Shown: positions 30,171 through 40,613 of the stretch, piece by piece
Layout of the letters: every line of letters begins with the position of its first letter
How positions within the stretch are numbered: the first letter of the stretch is position 1
DNA from: a virus
Strand: one strand, 5' to 3'
Length of the DNA stretch: 64,000 nucleotides
IMG/VR virus record: IMGVR_UViG_3300035703_000078
Location: 1 to 64,000 of that record
The notes under the pieces: model-generated
What the model was told of the DNA's origin: nothing
The model's database searches: none
Seen by the model: only the letters and a program-made list of their open reading frames with translations
Position numbers and translations under genes: made by a program

Positions 30171-32927
30171 TTATTTACATGCGTCTTTGTATTTTTGTAA
30201 TATATTATTGAATAGATATACTCTATCAATAGTCTTTAGTCTACCAATAATTTCAGTAAGCACGGCTTCTGGGGTAGATTCTATAACCTCGGTTGAAGGT
30301 GCTACAGCAGGTTCAGCTGCTACAGTTTCAATAGCTTCTTCTGTTATTGGAGCAGCCTCTGTTACAGGGGCAGCTTCAACTGCTGGAACTACTTCAGCTA
30401 CGGGAGCGGCTTCCATTGCTGGTGCTGCTGGTTGGCTGACAGAAGCCGCAGCAACGCTTAAAGCCCCAGCTGTAGCCACACCAAGATCACGGGGAAGGCC
30501 GGACTCTACCTCAGATTCTGCCATTGCTTGTATTACTTCTGGAGCTGAAGCACCTAAGTCAGTAGCAACTTGTTGCATTTCTTCGGGAGATAGTAGTTCA
30601 GTTGTTGCAGCTACGGTTGCTGATGGATTGATTAAACCCAATAAAGTTTTAACTCTTTCTCTCTTACCTTTACGCCATTCGTAAAGCTTTGTAGCTAACT
30701 CTTCTGCTGACATGTTTTCTACCGTCTTAGCTGAACTTTGTAATGTTTCTAGTTCCGAGGTTTTAATAGCAATCTTAGAAGTCCTATCATCTATTTCTAC
30801 TTGAAGAATATCTTTTTCTACTTGAGAAATCTTTTTTGATCTTTTGGCTAGTTGTTCTACAAGATCTAGTTTTTGATCTTCTAAGTCTGATATTTCTTTT
30901 TGTTTGGTTTCAATTTCTGGAGTACTTCTAAACTCACGATTAAATTGTTCACGCTCAATGCTGTTCCAGAGATTAAAGATTCTTTCCTGTGTATCTGGAT
31001 TAACTCTAGAATCGCTAAGCATAGCAGATAATAGCATATTAGATACATACATATCTTGATCTTCGTCTGTTAATACTTCAGTAGATCCACTATCTTGCAG
31101 TTCTTTTTTCTTTCTAGCAAACTCTTCTTTAGCTGTTTTCAAGGTGGTGTTGGCTTTTTCTGCACTTAGTCTACTAGTAGCTACACCCCAAGCAGCTGCT
31201 GTTCTAAAGTTTAGGGTTGGATTTTTTGGGTCAATAACACCAGCAGTACGCATAGCATACATCATAACAACTGAATCAGTATATAACTGTAATTCATAGT
31301 TATTCATATCGCCCATGTTACCAACTCTAGCTAAAGATGCAGAAGCTTTTAGTACTTCTTTTAGTTCTGTTGGAAGCTTTTCAAATTGCTTCTTGGCTGC
31401 TTTACCAACATAAGATCCAGTGCCTTTGTCTATTAAACCACCTAGCTTAAAGACACCAGCCTGTGCCATAGTGGCTGCACCACCCAATCCAAGTTCACCA
31501 ACTATTTCTAATGCAATATCGTGAGCTAGGTTTTCTGTACTCCAGCGATATGTATCATCATTATCCATATTATTTAACTGGTTATTTATATTATACCAAG
31601 CACCAGTAATAATACCATTACCAACACTGGTTCCGACATAGCTAGCGGTTTTACCGGTTATTGATGTAGCGTTTTTAGCAAACCTACCCGCTATATTATG
31701 AGGTAACCAAGAAGTAACAACCTCAGCACCCTTCCTAAATCGCTGGACTGCATTCAATGTTTTTAAACTTGTTGATCCAATTTTACCAGCCATTAGTGCC
31801 GTTCTTGCCCCAACTAAAGCAGCCGTACTAGTACCAGCAGTTAGAGTACCAAGGCCAACAGTCACTGCAATATCTAGAGGAGCATCTACTGAAGCAAACG
31901 AATCTCTAACTAATGGTAATACTGTTGTCTTCCAAGCATATCCAGCAGAACTCATTTGTTCTATATCTGATGACATAATGCGTTGGAAAGCATTTGTATC
32001 AATAAATTCATTTAGTTCATAAAAGAAATCTAATTCATGCCTAGTATCCTTTAATCTAGATTGAACATTAAATCCATTTGTTTCAAACCAGGCTGCTGCG
32101 CCTGGGTTTGTTTTAGTAAAAGCTTCCCATGCTTTGTTATAGTTCCAGTTAGGATTAGCTGGCAGGTTAGCGGCTAAATCAAATGGATCAGACGAATAAT
32201 AGTTTCTTCCAAATGTATTAAATCCTTTATACCCAAATACATTTAATACTTCTTCCGCTGCATTAAACCGATCCTCTGGATCTACGCCAGGAAGAAACTG
32301 AACCCAGTTAGCAAGAGCACCATACTCAGCCCACCCTGCCATTCCCTTTAATCTTTCTAATGTTTGCTTTCTTTTTTCTGGATCTAATGACATGTTAAGC
32401 TTGTTTAATTCTTCATAGAAAGAATCTGTATTAAACTCAGAACCCATCATTCGTAAAGCAACTTGACCAAGGGCTGTATTCTCAAACCCAAAGATACCTT
32501 CTACATTATCCCTACCCTGTGATACCGTCCACTGTAGTTCATCTCTTGCTGGCTGACCGAATAATAATTTACCAGTAACATTGTTTCTAAATACCATTGG
32601 ACCTATGTTATTTAATTCTCTGCTTCTAACTGTAGCTTCATCTGCCAGTTGATCTGTAGAACTAGGATCTCTACCTAAAGAAGATTGCCACTCTTTAGCT
32701 GCTTGCTTTTTCTTTTCTTCTTCTGCACTTTCATCTACTGGTTTAATGTAAGACTCTTTTATATAAGAGTTAATATAATCGTACAACTGAATATCATTAG
32801 AGTATTCGTTGTATGCTTTTATATCTGCTCTTACTAATTCATTGTCTTCATCCTTAACTACTGGTATAAGTAAAGAAGAAAAATCTTTAGGATTAAAGGA
32901 CTCACCTAATAAGTTGTACTGGTTCAT
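30171..32927 (-). CDS. internal virion protein, 918 aa
   Basis: The protein lies between two giant internal proteins, with an ATGA overlap upstream and 11 bases to the 4035-aa gene. It is mostly helical with a coiled coil (about residues 660-780, EQLAKRSKKISQVEKDILQVE region) and a hydrophobic Ala/Gly-rich middle (LDIAVTVGLGTLTAGTSTAAL) that could cross the membrane during ejection. The C-terminal 120 residues are Ala/Pro/Glu-rich and low in complexity. No enzyme motif is seen. By position it belongs to the T7 gp14-gp15-gp16 ejection set. Confidence 0.8.
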   Translation of the reverse strand: MNQYNLLGESFNPKDFSSLLIPVVKDEDNELVRADIKAYNEYSNDIQLYDYINSYIKESYIKPVDESAEEEKKKQAAKEWQSSLGRDPSSTDQLADEATVRSRELNNIGPMVFRNNVTGKLLFGQPARDELQWTVSQGRDNVEGIFGFENTALGQVALRMMGSEFNTDSFYEELNKLNMSLDPEKRKQTLERLKGMAGWAEYGALANWVQFLPGVDPEDRFNAAEEVLNVFGYKGFNTFGRNYYSSDPFDLAANLPANPNWNYNKAWEAFTKTNPGAAAWFETNGFNVQSRLKDTRHELDFFYELNEFIDTNAFQRIMSSDIEQMSSAGYAWKTTVLPLVRDSFASVDAPLDIAVTVGLGTLTAGTSTAALVGARTALMAGKIGSTSLKTLNAVQRFRKGAEVVTSWLPHNIAGRFAKNATSITGKTASYVGTSVGNGIITGAWYNINNQLNNMDNDDTYRWSTENLAHDIALEIVGELGLGGAATMAQAGVFKLGGLIDKGTGSYVGKAAKKQFEKLPTELKEVLKASASLARVGNMGDMNNYELQLYTDSVVMMYAMRTAGVIDPKNPTLNFRTAAAWGVATSRLSAEKANTTLKTAKEEFARKKKELQDSGSTEVLTDEDQDMYVSNMLLSAMLSDSRVNPDTQERIFNLWNSIEREQFNREFRSTPEIETKQKEISDLEDQKLDLVEQLAKRSKKISQVEKDILQVEIDDRTSKIAIKTSELETLQSSAKTVENMSAEELATKLYEWRKGKRERVKTLLGLINPSATVAATTELLSPEEMQQVATDLGASAPEVIQAMAESEVESGLPRDLGVATAGALSVAAASVSQPAAPAMEAAPVAEVVPAVEAAPVTEAAPITEEAIETVAAEPAVAPSTEVIESTPEAVLTEIIGRLKTIDRVYLFNNILQKYKDACK

Positions 32928-35900
32928 TTATTACTGTCTCCCTTAAAGTGAATCCAAGGATGGCCATAATTAGGATGGCCACGTTCGTGGATAAAGTTTT
33001 CTCTAATGAAATCAAGTTGTCTTTGCATATTCTTTAATTGAATTTGGCTAGCAAAAGAACCAGTTAGTTCTACAGGAAACATACTAGGATCAAAAGCAAT
33101 TCTATAACTTACCGGAAATGGTGTTCCATCCTCTGTTGAAACTAGTTGTGTAACTTTAGCATCTTTACCAAAGTTAATTTTAAATGTTGATGTATCTCTG
33201 TTTGATGCAACATCACTAAATATGCCATTACCTACAGCAAATAAATCATCTGGTAGTATTTTAAACCCACTACCTAAAATATCATTAGCAGTCATTAAAA
33301 CCATAGCATTTGTTTTTGATCTTGCATCTGAACCACCAGCAAGTCTACTAGCGGAATCATTAATTTTAGCTATAGTTGACGGATCAAGTTTCTGGCCATT
33401 TAAAGCTGAAGTAATAATTTTTGTTAGATCTTCTTTAAAAGCGTCTTCACTTAATCTATTTTTAGAGCGTTCTCCAAATAACCAGATAGTAGCATAAGTA
33501 GATTCCTTACCGCGCATGCCCGGAATATAACGTTCATCATCAAAAAGAGGATTATCTTTTCTGTCTTCTTCAATAGTATTAGATTCAGTAAAAGAACCAG
33601 GAACGGCTTGAATTGAATCTGGAACAGCCAGCATAGGCATTCTATATTTTTCGTGCTCTGCTGGAATAATTATATTACCTGCTTCCGCTACCATTGCCGG
33701 GTCTGTTCCCCAGTTTAAAGTCTTCCAAGAACCAACCTCATAACTTCTATAGTTTGGAATTACGATATTTCCCCTACTACTACCAAAGAAAGAATCATAG
33801 TCTTGCCAAGTTGATAGGACTTCTACTAGGTTTGTGCTGTTTGGTTCAACGGTACGATGAGCTTCTAAGAAACTAGTAAAGTCCCTATTAGTAGAAAGAG
33901 ATCCTGTTAAGGTTTCTACAATAAATCCAAAGTTATCATTTGTTAGTTCTACTAAACTTAGATTTCTACTATCATCATAAGTTGTCATATACAACGATAC
34001 AATACCATCTTTATTAACATCAACAGGCATACCAGAAGCATTAGCTAATGCTACTACAATAGCTGTTTGTTTTTCTGTTTCTGAATTACCTGGAATTTTC
34101 CATCCAGATTGTTCCCAATATCCCAAAACAGCATTGCCATCATCTCGTATACTAATAGATGCTTCATCGTTTATAAGTGTTCTAACATTAAATGGAGCTA
34201 ACAAACCAGCAGTAGTAATAAAATCTTGCGTACCCGACCCTCCCCATGAAGTTGATTGTGGTAGCTTGGTAAGATCCATTCCCTTACCTCTTATGTTATC
34301 TTCCGTATGAAGCATTAAAGATTTAAATAAATATTTAGCTACTTTATCAAGCCTGCTTTGTTCTGCTGTCATTTTATCTGTTAAAGTTTTTTTAGCTGTA
34401 CCAGTTAATCTAGCAAATGTATCGTTTGGATTACTAGGAATAAATCTAATACCATTTGTTTTACCAAACTCTGGATTGTCAGCTAACTTAAGTTCTACTA
34501 GTTTTCTAAGAGTTGGTCTATATGAACTTAAATCAGATCCTACTAAAAGTTGATTAATTCTAGTTTGTACTCTTTGTAACATAACATAAGGATCACCTTT
34601 AGACTCAATAGTAGCTTTTGCTGCAATGCCATCTGCAACCGCAAATAAATACATCATCTCTTGTTTTGCTGTTTCCATTGTTAATTGAGCGTTACCATTA
34701 TTAGAACCCAAGGCTGTAAATGCTTTTCGTAATGTTGGTAAAAACTGTGAATTGCTATCAGATGTTCCACTAGTTACTCTATACACAAGTCTTGCATAAT
34801 TTTCTGTATTTGTATTACCTGCTCCATCAACTAATTGAATTGTTGCAACATCGTTATCACCCATGATAGGCGATAAAAAGGGTTCTTTTGGACTTATGTT
34901 ACTTGATCTAAATAAAGCAGCATACTCATCTTGAGTTCTTAATATAGTCTCTACCACTTGCCTTAATGCAGCTTGCTGTGATGCTAACTCTTCTGGTTTG
35001 TTTCCTACTATAGACGGATTGTTAGAAGCCTCCATTAATACCATTTCTTGAACAGCCAAAGTATTGAGTTCAGCCCTAATATCATTTAGTTTAGCTCTGT
35101 ATGCAATTGGAGATTCTTTTAATAAGGCATCTAATTCTTTTTGCCTCATATCCGCTATTTCTTTTAGTCTTTCAGTTAGTTGTTTTGGTAAAGGAATTCC
35201 ACCAACTCCTTGAGGTATTTCAAAACTATACTGATTATTACCTATTGTTTTACCATAAGTAAATCTACTAGCAGCTTCTACGGTTCTTTGTGCAATTGAA
35301 GCTAAAGCAGGATTATCATGTACAAGCTTAAATACAACTCCCGATCTTTCAGGAAAATTATTGGCTGCTGTAGTTAAATCTCTAAAATGATTTTTTTCAA
35401 ACACACCAGAAAAAGTAGGTCCTCCCGTTTTTGCTACAGCCCTTACAACACTATCTATTGTTTCATTTATTTTTTTATTTAAACTCTGAGTTAGCTTATC
35501 ACCTTTAGATACAGAGTCTGATATAGCTTTCATTTCTTCTGTTAAAGAAGGAAGTTTTCCGTACTTAGCAATGACAGCATTCATTTCTGGTGTTCTAGCA
35601 ACACCATCGGTATTAGCTGCAATAAATAGTTCATAGTCTTCTGGAGGTAATCCTAAACCAAGTGTCCAGATTTGCAATCCATTTTCACCCCGTAGTCTAT
35701 TGCTTGTATTACTAGATCGCAAAGCTTCTAGTCTTAAGAATGCTGGAGAATTGCCACTCATACCAAGTTGTTTAACCGTAGCATCTAAAGCAACAGCTAA
35801 ACCATAGGCTGATTGAGGACCTTCAATTTGCAATGTTTCAAATGGAGCAGTAGCAGCAGTTAGTTGTTCGGAAACACCCTTTGCAAATCTATCATTAGAA

Positions 35901-37282
35901 GATAAAACACCAGTAACAGCTAGTTCAATCTTATCTCTATTGGTTGATGCAAAGCTAGGTTGATCGTATATCTTTTTTAAATCTTCAGGAGAAATTGCTG
36001 GTGGTGTGGGAACAAAACCCATCTGGCTTAATATTCTTCTTTGAGCTGGTGTAGCCGTTTCCCAAACCTTAATAACTAGATCGGTACTAAATGTTGTTGC
36101 TTGGTTATAATTAAATCTATTTGCTTCCGCGGTTGTTACTAATGAACTTATTAATGCAGCTGTTGCTTCGTTGCGATCTTTGCCATCTAATGGATTTATG
36201 GTTGCAAGCAAAGCTGTTACTTCGGCTCCATTTTTACTAGGATCTACATTTAATGGAGTCTGGCTAAATGACATTCTAGTATAAGCTTTATTTGTTTCTT
36301 CTTGAACCGCAGTAGCTTTAGCCATTTTTAAACCATACTCTCTTGACAATTGAGTTGATTTAGCTGTAATCAAGTTAGACATTGTTTGATCAAATGGAGA
36401 AAAGATTTCAGAGCTTGAGTTGATATTAAGATTACTTAATAAAACACTTTGAATAACATCTGCTGATGCTCTATTTTCTCTGATTAACTGAGCTTGACCG
36501 AGGGTTTGTTCAAACTGTGGTAATGACCCCTCAGCTTCAGCTTGCCTTCTAAGTTCTTGCATTGGTATGTTATCACCAAGTTCTTCTGAAAGCATAGCAT
36601 CTAAAACATCATTTATATATCCGCTATTTCTTTCTAAAGCTAGTTTACCCTGTGTAATAGCATTTTCATTATTGAAATTTATTACATCTCTTTCATAGCC
36701 CAGTCTGGTAGAAACAGCTTGTTCATTTCCATAGGATAATTCGTATTTAAAAGTATCTTCAAATTGTCTAAGTCTATCTTCTGGTGATAGTGTTAGTGTT
36801 TCTTGTTGAAAAGTAGTATAGGCTGATTGAAAAATTCCTGTTGAATCTGGATCTTGGTCTAACCAATCACCATAAAGTTGTGCTTTTCTTGTTTTATTTG
36901 CACCATTGCTGGGAGCTTCATCTAATATTTTAATTAGTTGATTCCTTTTTTCTTCTGCGCTTAAGTCAGAATTATCAAGTATTGCTCTTCTTTTACTTTT
37001 ATCCCCTTCCCATGCATCAGCATACCACTCTTGCCAGCTAACATTATTATTAAACTCTACAAGCTGTGCCATGTTTTGTGCTGTATTTACAACACCACCA
37101 GCAATAATAGAAAGATTAGCATATAAAGCTTCATCTCCGCTAGGACCAACGGCTGTTTGTGGAGCACCAACTTGGTATCTACCTCCAACCGTTCTACCGG
37201 GTTCTGCAACAGAGCCTGGAGTTACATTTAAATCCAAACCACGATTACCACCAATTTTTAAAATGTTAGGATCTATAGCCAT
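32924..37282 (-). CDS. internal virion protein, 1452 aa (T7 gp15-like position)
   Basis: The protein starts MAIDPNILKIGGNRGLDLNV and is soluble and largely helical, with no membrane segment or catalytic motif that I recognise. It is twice the length of T7 gp15. It follows the gp14-like gene and precedes the 918-aa and 4035-aa proteins, so it is most likely a core or ejected protein that lines the channel. The C-terminus (HERGHPNYGHPWIHFKGDSNK region) is basic and histidine-rich. The assignment rests on context and size. Confidence 0.78.
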   Translation of the reverse strand: MAIDPNILKIGGNRGLDLNVTPGSVAEPGRTVGGRYQVGAPQTAVGPSGDEALYANLSIIAGGVVNTAQNMAQLVEFNNNVSWQEWYADAWEGDKSKRRAILDNSDLSAEEKRNQLIKILDEAPSNGANKTRKAQLYGDWLDQDPDSTGIFQSAYTTFQQETLTLSPEDRLRQFEDTFKYELSYGNEQAVSTRLGYERDVINFNNENAITQGKLALERNSGYINDVLDAMLSEELGDNIPMQELRRQAEAEGSLPQFEQTLGQAQLIRENRASADVIQSVLLSNLNINSSSEIFSPFDQTMSNLITAKSTQLSREYGLKMAKATAVQEETNKAYTRMSFSQTPLNVDPSKNGAEVTALLATINPLDGKDRNEATAALISSLVTTAEANRFNYNQATTFSTDLVIKVWETATPAQRRILSQMGFVPTPPAISPEDLKKIYDQPSFASTNRDKIELAVTGVLSSNDRFAKGVSEQLTAATAPFETLQIEGPQSAYGLAVALDATVKQLGMSGNSPAFLRLEALRSSNTSNRLRGENGLQIWTLGLGLPPEDYELFIAANTDGVARTPEMNAVIAKYGKLPSLTEEMKAISDSVSKGDKLTQSLNKKINETIDSVVRAVAKTGGPTFSGVFEKNHFRDLTTAANNFPERSGVVFKLVHDNPALASIAQRTVEAASRFTYGKTIGNNQYSFEIPQGVGGIPLPKQLTERLKEIADMRQKELDALLKESPIAYRAKLNDIRAELNTLAVQEMVLMEASNNPSIVGNKPEELASQQAALRQVVETILRTQDEYAALFRSSNISPKEPFLSPIMGDNDVATIQLVDGAGNTNTENYARLVYRVTSGTSDSNSQFLPTLRKAFTALGSNNGNAQLTMETAKQEMMYLFAVADGIAAKATIESKGDPYVMLQRVQTRINQLLVGSDLSSYRPTLRKLVELKLADNPEFGKTNGIRFIPSNPNDTFARLTGTAKKTLTDKMTAEQSRLDKVAKYLFKSLMLHTEDNIRGKGMDLTKLPQSTSWGGSGTQDFITTAGLLAPFNVRTLINDEASISIRDDGNAVLGYWEQSGWKIPGNSETEKQTAIVVALANASGMPVDVNKDGIVSLYMTTYDDSRNLSLVELTNDNFGFIVETLTGSLSTNRDFTSFLEAHRTVEPNSTNLVEVLSTWQDYDSFFGSSRGNIVIPNYRSYEVGSWKTLNWGTDPAMVAEAGNIIIPAEHEKYRMPMLAVPDSIQAVPGSFTESNTIEEDRKDNPLFDDERYIPGMRGKESTYATIWLFGERSKNRLSEDAFKEDLTKIITSALNGQKLDPSTIAKINDSASRLAGGSDARSKTNAMVLMTANDILGSGFKILPDDLFAVGNGIFSDVASNRDTSTFKINFGKDAKVTQLVSTEDGTPFPVSYRIAFDPSMFPVELTGSFASQIQLKNMQRQLDFIRENFIHERGHPNYGHPWIHFKGDSNK

Positions 37283-37300
37283 TATTAACCTCCAGGTTTA

Positions 37301-38077
37301 TTATCCTAAAATACCACCACTCATACCAAACAATCCACCTATACCACCACTACCCATAGCATTAGAAAGCTGTGCGCCACCTAGCATACCGCCAAATGCT
37401 CCAGAAACACCGGACATAATGCCTTCAAGCAATGGAGAACCAGTATCCTGTAGCTGTGGAGCCGCATCATAACCCTGGAAATCAGCAATAAATACATTCT
37501 CTGTTCTATTGTTTAGCATATTCTTTGTTTGGGTATTGATATTCTTAACTTGCTGGGCAAATTCCATTTCTTGTCTACCATTTTCTTCCATCAAAGACTT
37601 GGCTTGAGCCATTAACATAGCTGTAGTAGATCCTGATTTAGCAGCTAAACCTCTAGCACCAACTGACGCAGTTAAAGATGCTCTTTGTGCTGCTGCAAGA
37701 TTATATGTCTGCTCTTGTTTCATTGTATTAGCAACCTTAGCAGCACCCATTGCATCATAGTTATAAGCAAAAGCTGTTTCGGATATTTGTCTATTCTTTT
37801 TAAGTTGGTTTTCAAACTGCTGTACGGCTTCTAGCTGAGCTTTAGAATTATTCCAAGCTTTCTGTACAGTTGCTGCACCCCATTTAGCTAGGGCTTCTTC
37901 GTTTTCTCTTTCCGCCTTTGCTTGCTTTGCCATTCCGCCCATAACACCCTGAGCTAATGACATAGCTCCAAGGGCAATAGGCAAGAAGCAAAGATTTTCC
38001 GAAGGGAATAAATAATTAACAAGTGAAACAATAGAAATAAACAATACTGAAGCAATAAATTCTTTTACCATCCCCAT
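37301..38077 (-). CDS. internal virion protein, T7 gp14-like
   Basis: This is a 258-aa protein. The N-terminal 40 residues hold two hydrophobic segments. A long Ala/Gln/Glu/Lys-rich helical body follows (AERENEEALAKWGAATVQKAW, then LAAAQRASLTASVGARGLAA), and the tail is Gly-rich (GGMLGGAQLSNAMGSGGIGG). This composition and its place right after the large terminase are those of T7-like gp14 proteins, which form part of the ejection tube in the host envelope. The start overlaps the terminase stop by 13 bases with AAAGG upstream. Confidence 0.82.
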   Translation of the reverse strand: MGMVKEFIASVLFISIVSLVNYLFPSENLCFLPIALGAMSLAQGVMGGMAKQAKAERENEEALAKWGAATVQKAWNNSKAQLEAVQQFENQLKKNRQISETAFAYNYDAMGAAKVANTMKQEQTYNLAAAQRASLTASVGARGLAAKSGSTTAMLMAQAKSLMEENGRQEMEFAQQVKNINTQTKNMLNNRTENVFIADFQGYDAAPQLQDTGSPLLEGIMSGVSGAFGGMLGGAQLSNAMGSGGIGGLFGMSGGILG

Positions 38078-39729
38078 TGACTTTTACCTTTCTTTTTAGG
38101 TTTATGATTGGTTGCAATTAACTTGGTAGCTCCGCTATTGGGATAATAGTCACCAGCTCTAAAGTTTTCAGACCAATTCTTTACTCTCTTTTGCCAAGCT
38201 TTCTTTTCTAAATCCTTGGCTGTTTTCTCTGTATCCATTGACATATGGCTTTTATAAAAATCTACAGCAGCAGATAAAGCATCAACACGGTCATCGTGAC
38301 GCAAAGCACCGCGACCACGGTGTAGTCTTGTAATCTGCATTTGATTTTGCTCATCTTTAATAGCCTTTCGGGCTATAACTAATCTATGCATAGCCATAAC
38401 AGGTTCTAAGGTTTCTATAATTCTCAGTTCCTTTTGGCCAGTCACTTTGAATTCTTCTACTCCAACTTTACCACAATGCTCTATTAAGAATGGAATTAAT
38501 ACCTTAGTAAACAAGCCATCACCAAAGTTAGACTCAACACGAACTAATGGTATTTTATATTCCTTTACTAACTTTGCAATCTTTAACAGAGTAGCATCGC
38601 TGTACCCACCCTCTATTCCAAGAAGTTCATGTACAAATATCATACCACTTAGAACAGAGGCTATACAAACTCCGGTTTGGTCTGTGCCTCTGCCGGAAGG
38701 ATCTATAGTTAAATGCATATGTTGCCACGGCATATAAGAACTAGACACATGCATTGGCTCGGGAATTAAGTCGCCAGAAATACCAAACATGGGCATACCC
38801 TGTAATCCATTCTGCCCTTGCCATACTAACCTATCCGGCCCTACTTCCGGGTCTATGTCTATAACTAATAGGTCCCGTAACTTAAGTGGGTATCTATCAG
38901 CATCAGCTAGGCTAGTTATCAGACGATACTGTAGGGCATAGGCACTAGGCCCCATTTTAGCCTGTCTGGCGGCTAGCTCGTTTCGGTCGAACCGCTCTGG
39001 CTGTGTAGCGTCCCCTGGCTCTATATCCAAATCTAGGACCCAGGGAGCCACGTCCTCGACCTCATGGGGTATGGTTATATTTGGCATCTCTGCTGGGTAC
39101 TTAATCATGGGATAAGAACCCTTAAGGACATTGTAAATAGAGTCCTGATAATGGGGTGTACCTAGGAAGATAACCCTTGATGGTTTGTTACGAATAGATT
39201 CAAGTTCGTTTAACTTCTTCAGTAGGTTCTCTTTACCTATTGGAGTCTCGTTCTTACCAGCAATCTCGATGTCATCTAAGATAATACGATCAGCGTGAAG
39301 ACCTGTAATCTGCCCTGTAATACCTCTGGCAGCGCAGCTTAAGTCCTGTGTAAACTTGGTTCTAATGGCTACATTAAAACCAAGGGCATTGTCCTTATCC
39401 GTATCTCCGGGGATTAGATGTACACAATAAGGAACAACAGATAGAATTTTTCTAGCCTGAGAAACAAAGTCAATGGCTTTGCCCTGAGTATTAGACAGTA
39501 CAAGGAAAGTACAGTTGGGGTTTTTTAACCACTCCCAACTAGCCAAGCAAGCGGTAATGGTAGACTTACCAGTACCACGGCCTGCCGCAATGATCTGATC
39601 ATCGGGGCCTTCTTGTATCTGTCTGGCTAACTCATATTGGATTCGTGTTGGTTCTCCCAGTCCAAGATGTTTAAAACAAAAGTATAGGTGATTTCTAAAA
39701 TCGTCAGTTACTTCCTGGGGAACACGCAT
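38065..39729 (-). CDS. terminase large subunit (T7 gp19-like)
   Basis: This is the packaging motor. The Walker A motif IIAAGRGTGKS is at residues 46-56, the Walker B motif DRIILDDIE has D152/D153, and a coupling-type GTPHYQDSIYNV follows. The nuclease half begins at LTIDPSGRGTDQTGV (D343), with later acidic residues in the RHDDRVDALSAAVDFY block. The length of 554 aa is normal for T7-type enzymes. It sits directly downstream of the small subunit, as in T7, and just before the internal virion genes. Confidence 0.96.
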   Translation of the reverse strand: MRVPQEVTDDFRNHLYFCFKHLGLGEPTRIQYELARQIQEGPDDQIIAAGRGTGKSTITACLASWEWLKNPNCTFLVLSNTQGKAIDFVSQARKILSVVPYCVHLIPGDTDKDNALGFNVAIRTKFTQDLSCAARGITGQITGLHADRIILDDIEIAGKNETPIGKENLLKKLNELESIRNKPSRVIFLGTPHYQDSIYNVLKGSYPMIKYPAEMPNITIPHEVEDVAPWVLDLDIEPGDATQPERFDRNELAARQAKMGPSAYALQYRLITSLADADRYPLKLRDLLVIDIDPEVGPDRLVWQGQNGLQGMPMFGISGDLIPEPMHVSSSYMPWQHMHLTIDPSGRGTDQTGVCIASVLSGMIFVHELLGIEGGYSDATLLKIAKLVKEYKIPLVRVESNFGDGLFTKVLIPFLIEHCGKVGVEEFKVTGQKELRIIETLEPVMAMHRLVIARKAIKDEQNQMQITRLHRGRGALRHDDRVDALSAAVDFYKSHMSMDTEKTAKDLEKKAWQKRVKNWSENFRAGDYYPNSGATKLIATNHKPKKKGKSQWGW

Positions 39730-39741
39730 CCTTATCTCCTA

Positions 39742-39963
39742 TTAATAAGCAGCCTTATTCATCTTAAACGGGGCTGCATTCTTCATGGCTAGTTCTACGG
39801 CTTCAATAGATTCACTAGGAATCTTATTGACCTGATCCTTATGATCACTAAGGATACCGCGAACTACAGTATAGAAACCAGGAGTACACTTGGATTCATC
39901 GCCAAAGTCGGCAATCAATCTGTCAATTAATAACTCCTGTAGCTTACTTAGTTGTTCTTTCAT
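39742..39963 (-). CDS. terminase small subunit
   Basis: The start at 39963 gives MKEQLSKLQELLIDRLIADF, a helical N-terminus followed by KCTPGFYTVVRGILSDHKDQ and a C-terminal PFKMNKAAY. The layout and the place immediately before the large terminase are those of T7 gp18-type small subunits. It is 73 aa, a little shorter than T7 gp18. A longer frame to 40038 would add a membrane helix that belongs to the neighbouring small gene. It recognises DNA for packaging and hands it to the large subunit. Confidence 0.8.
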   Translation of the reverse strand: MKEQLSKLQELLIDRLIADFGDESKCTPGFYTVVRGILSDHKDQVNKIPSESIEAVELAMKNAAPFKMNKAAY

Positions 39964-39964
39964 A

Positions 39965-40066
39965 TTACTTGCTACCAAACTTGCTGATTGGGAAAATGTG
40001 ACCGAGAACATAACCAACAACAAAAGCCATACCAGCAAACCAAAGACTACCTAAAAATGATTCCAT
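39965..40066 (-). CDS. tiny membrane protein, 33 aa
   Basis: The gene has AAGGAG upstream of ATG 40066. The peptide begins MESFLGSLWFAGMAFVVGYV: one membrane helix with a short basic end (ISKFGSK). Such tiny membrane proteins sit next to the terminase or lysis genes in many T7-like phages. It could be a holin or helper of lysis, but this is context only. Confidence 0.75.
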   Translation of the reverse strand: MESFLGSLWFAGMAFVVGYVLGHIFPISKFGSK

Positions 40067-40067
40067 G

Positions 40068-40613
40068 TTATTTCTCCTTACTTAATTTAGTGTAAGCTGC
40101 ATCAAAAGCTTTATCAGATGCCCGTAATGCAGCAACCATTTCCCTAGGGGTAACTGGATCAGACTCATCTAGCGTTTTCTTAGCTAGCTCAGCCTGCTCT
40201 AGTTTAGCTTTAGGAATAAATAAACCTAAAGAATAGAATATACTCTTAAGTAATGATCCTAACCCAGTATACCATAGTATAAAACATATAGCTATAATAC
40301 TAAGTGCTACCATTATATAAGATAATAAACTAGCCCACCAAGGAACCTCGTCTTCTACTTTAGTTAACGAAACTAATGTAGACTTTGTTAAACCAACTAT
40401 AGTATCTTGTTCATCCATACCAGCCGAGCATTCAGACTGGATCGATGCAACATCTATAACCTTGGTTTTTGTGGCTTCATCAATCCTAGTAAATCTTTCT
40501 TTAGATGATTGAGCTAAAGTTGATACTTCATTAGCATCCTTAGCAATCTGCGCAGTAGGTGATTTACAACCTACAGTAAATAATAAACAAAAAAGTAGTA
40601 TTAGTCTATTCAT
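40068..40613 (-). CDS. lipoprotein-like membrane protein, possible spanin or lysis factor
   Basis: The N-terminus is a signal with a lipobox (LLFCLLFTVGCKSPT; Cys at 16), so the protein is probably a lipoprotein or periplasmic. A second hydrophobic stretch (SLLSYIMVALSIIAICFILWY) lies in the middle, with a helical C-terminal third. The place between the membrane/coiled-coil gene and the tiny membrane protein, just after the tail fibre, is where T7-like phages keep lysis genes. It could be a spanin-like protein; no amidase or lysozyme motif is seen. The stop codon overlaps the upstream gene. Confidence 0.62.
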   Translation of the reverse strand: MNRLILLFCLLFTVGCKSPTAQIAKDANEVSTLAQSSKERFTRIDEATKTKVIDVASIQSECSAGMDEQDTIVGLTKSTLVSLTKVEDEVPWWASLLSYIMVALSIIAICFILWYTGLGSLLKSIFYSLGLFIPKAKLEQAELAKKTLDESDPVTPREMVAALRASDKAFDAAYTKLSKEK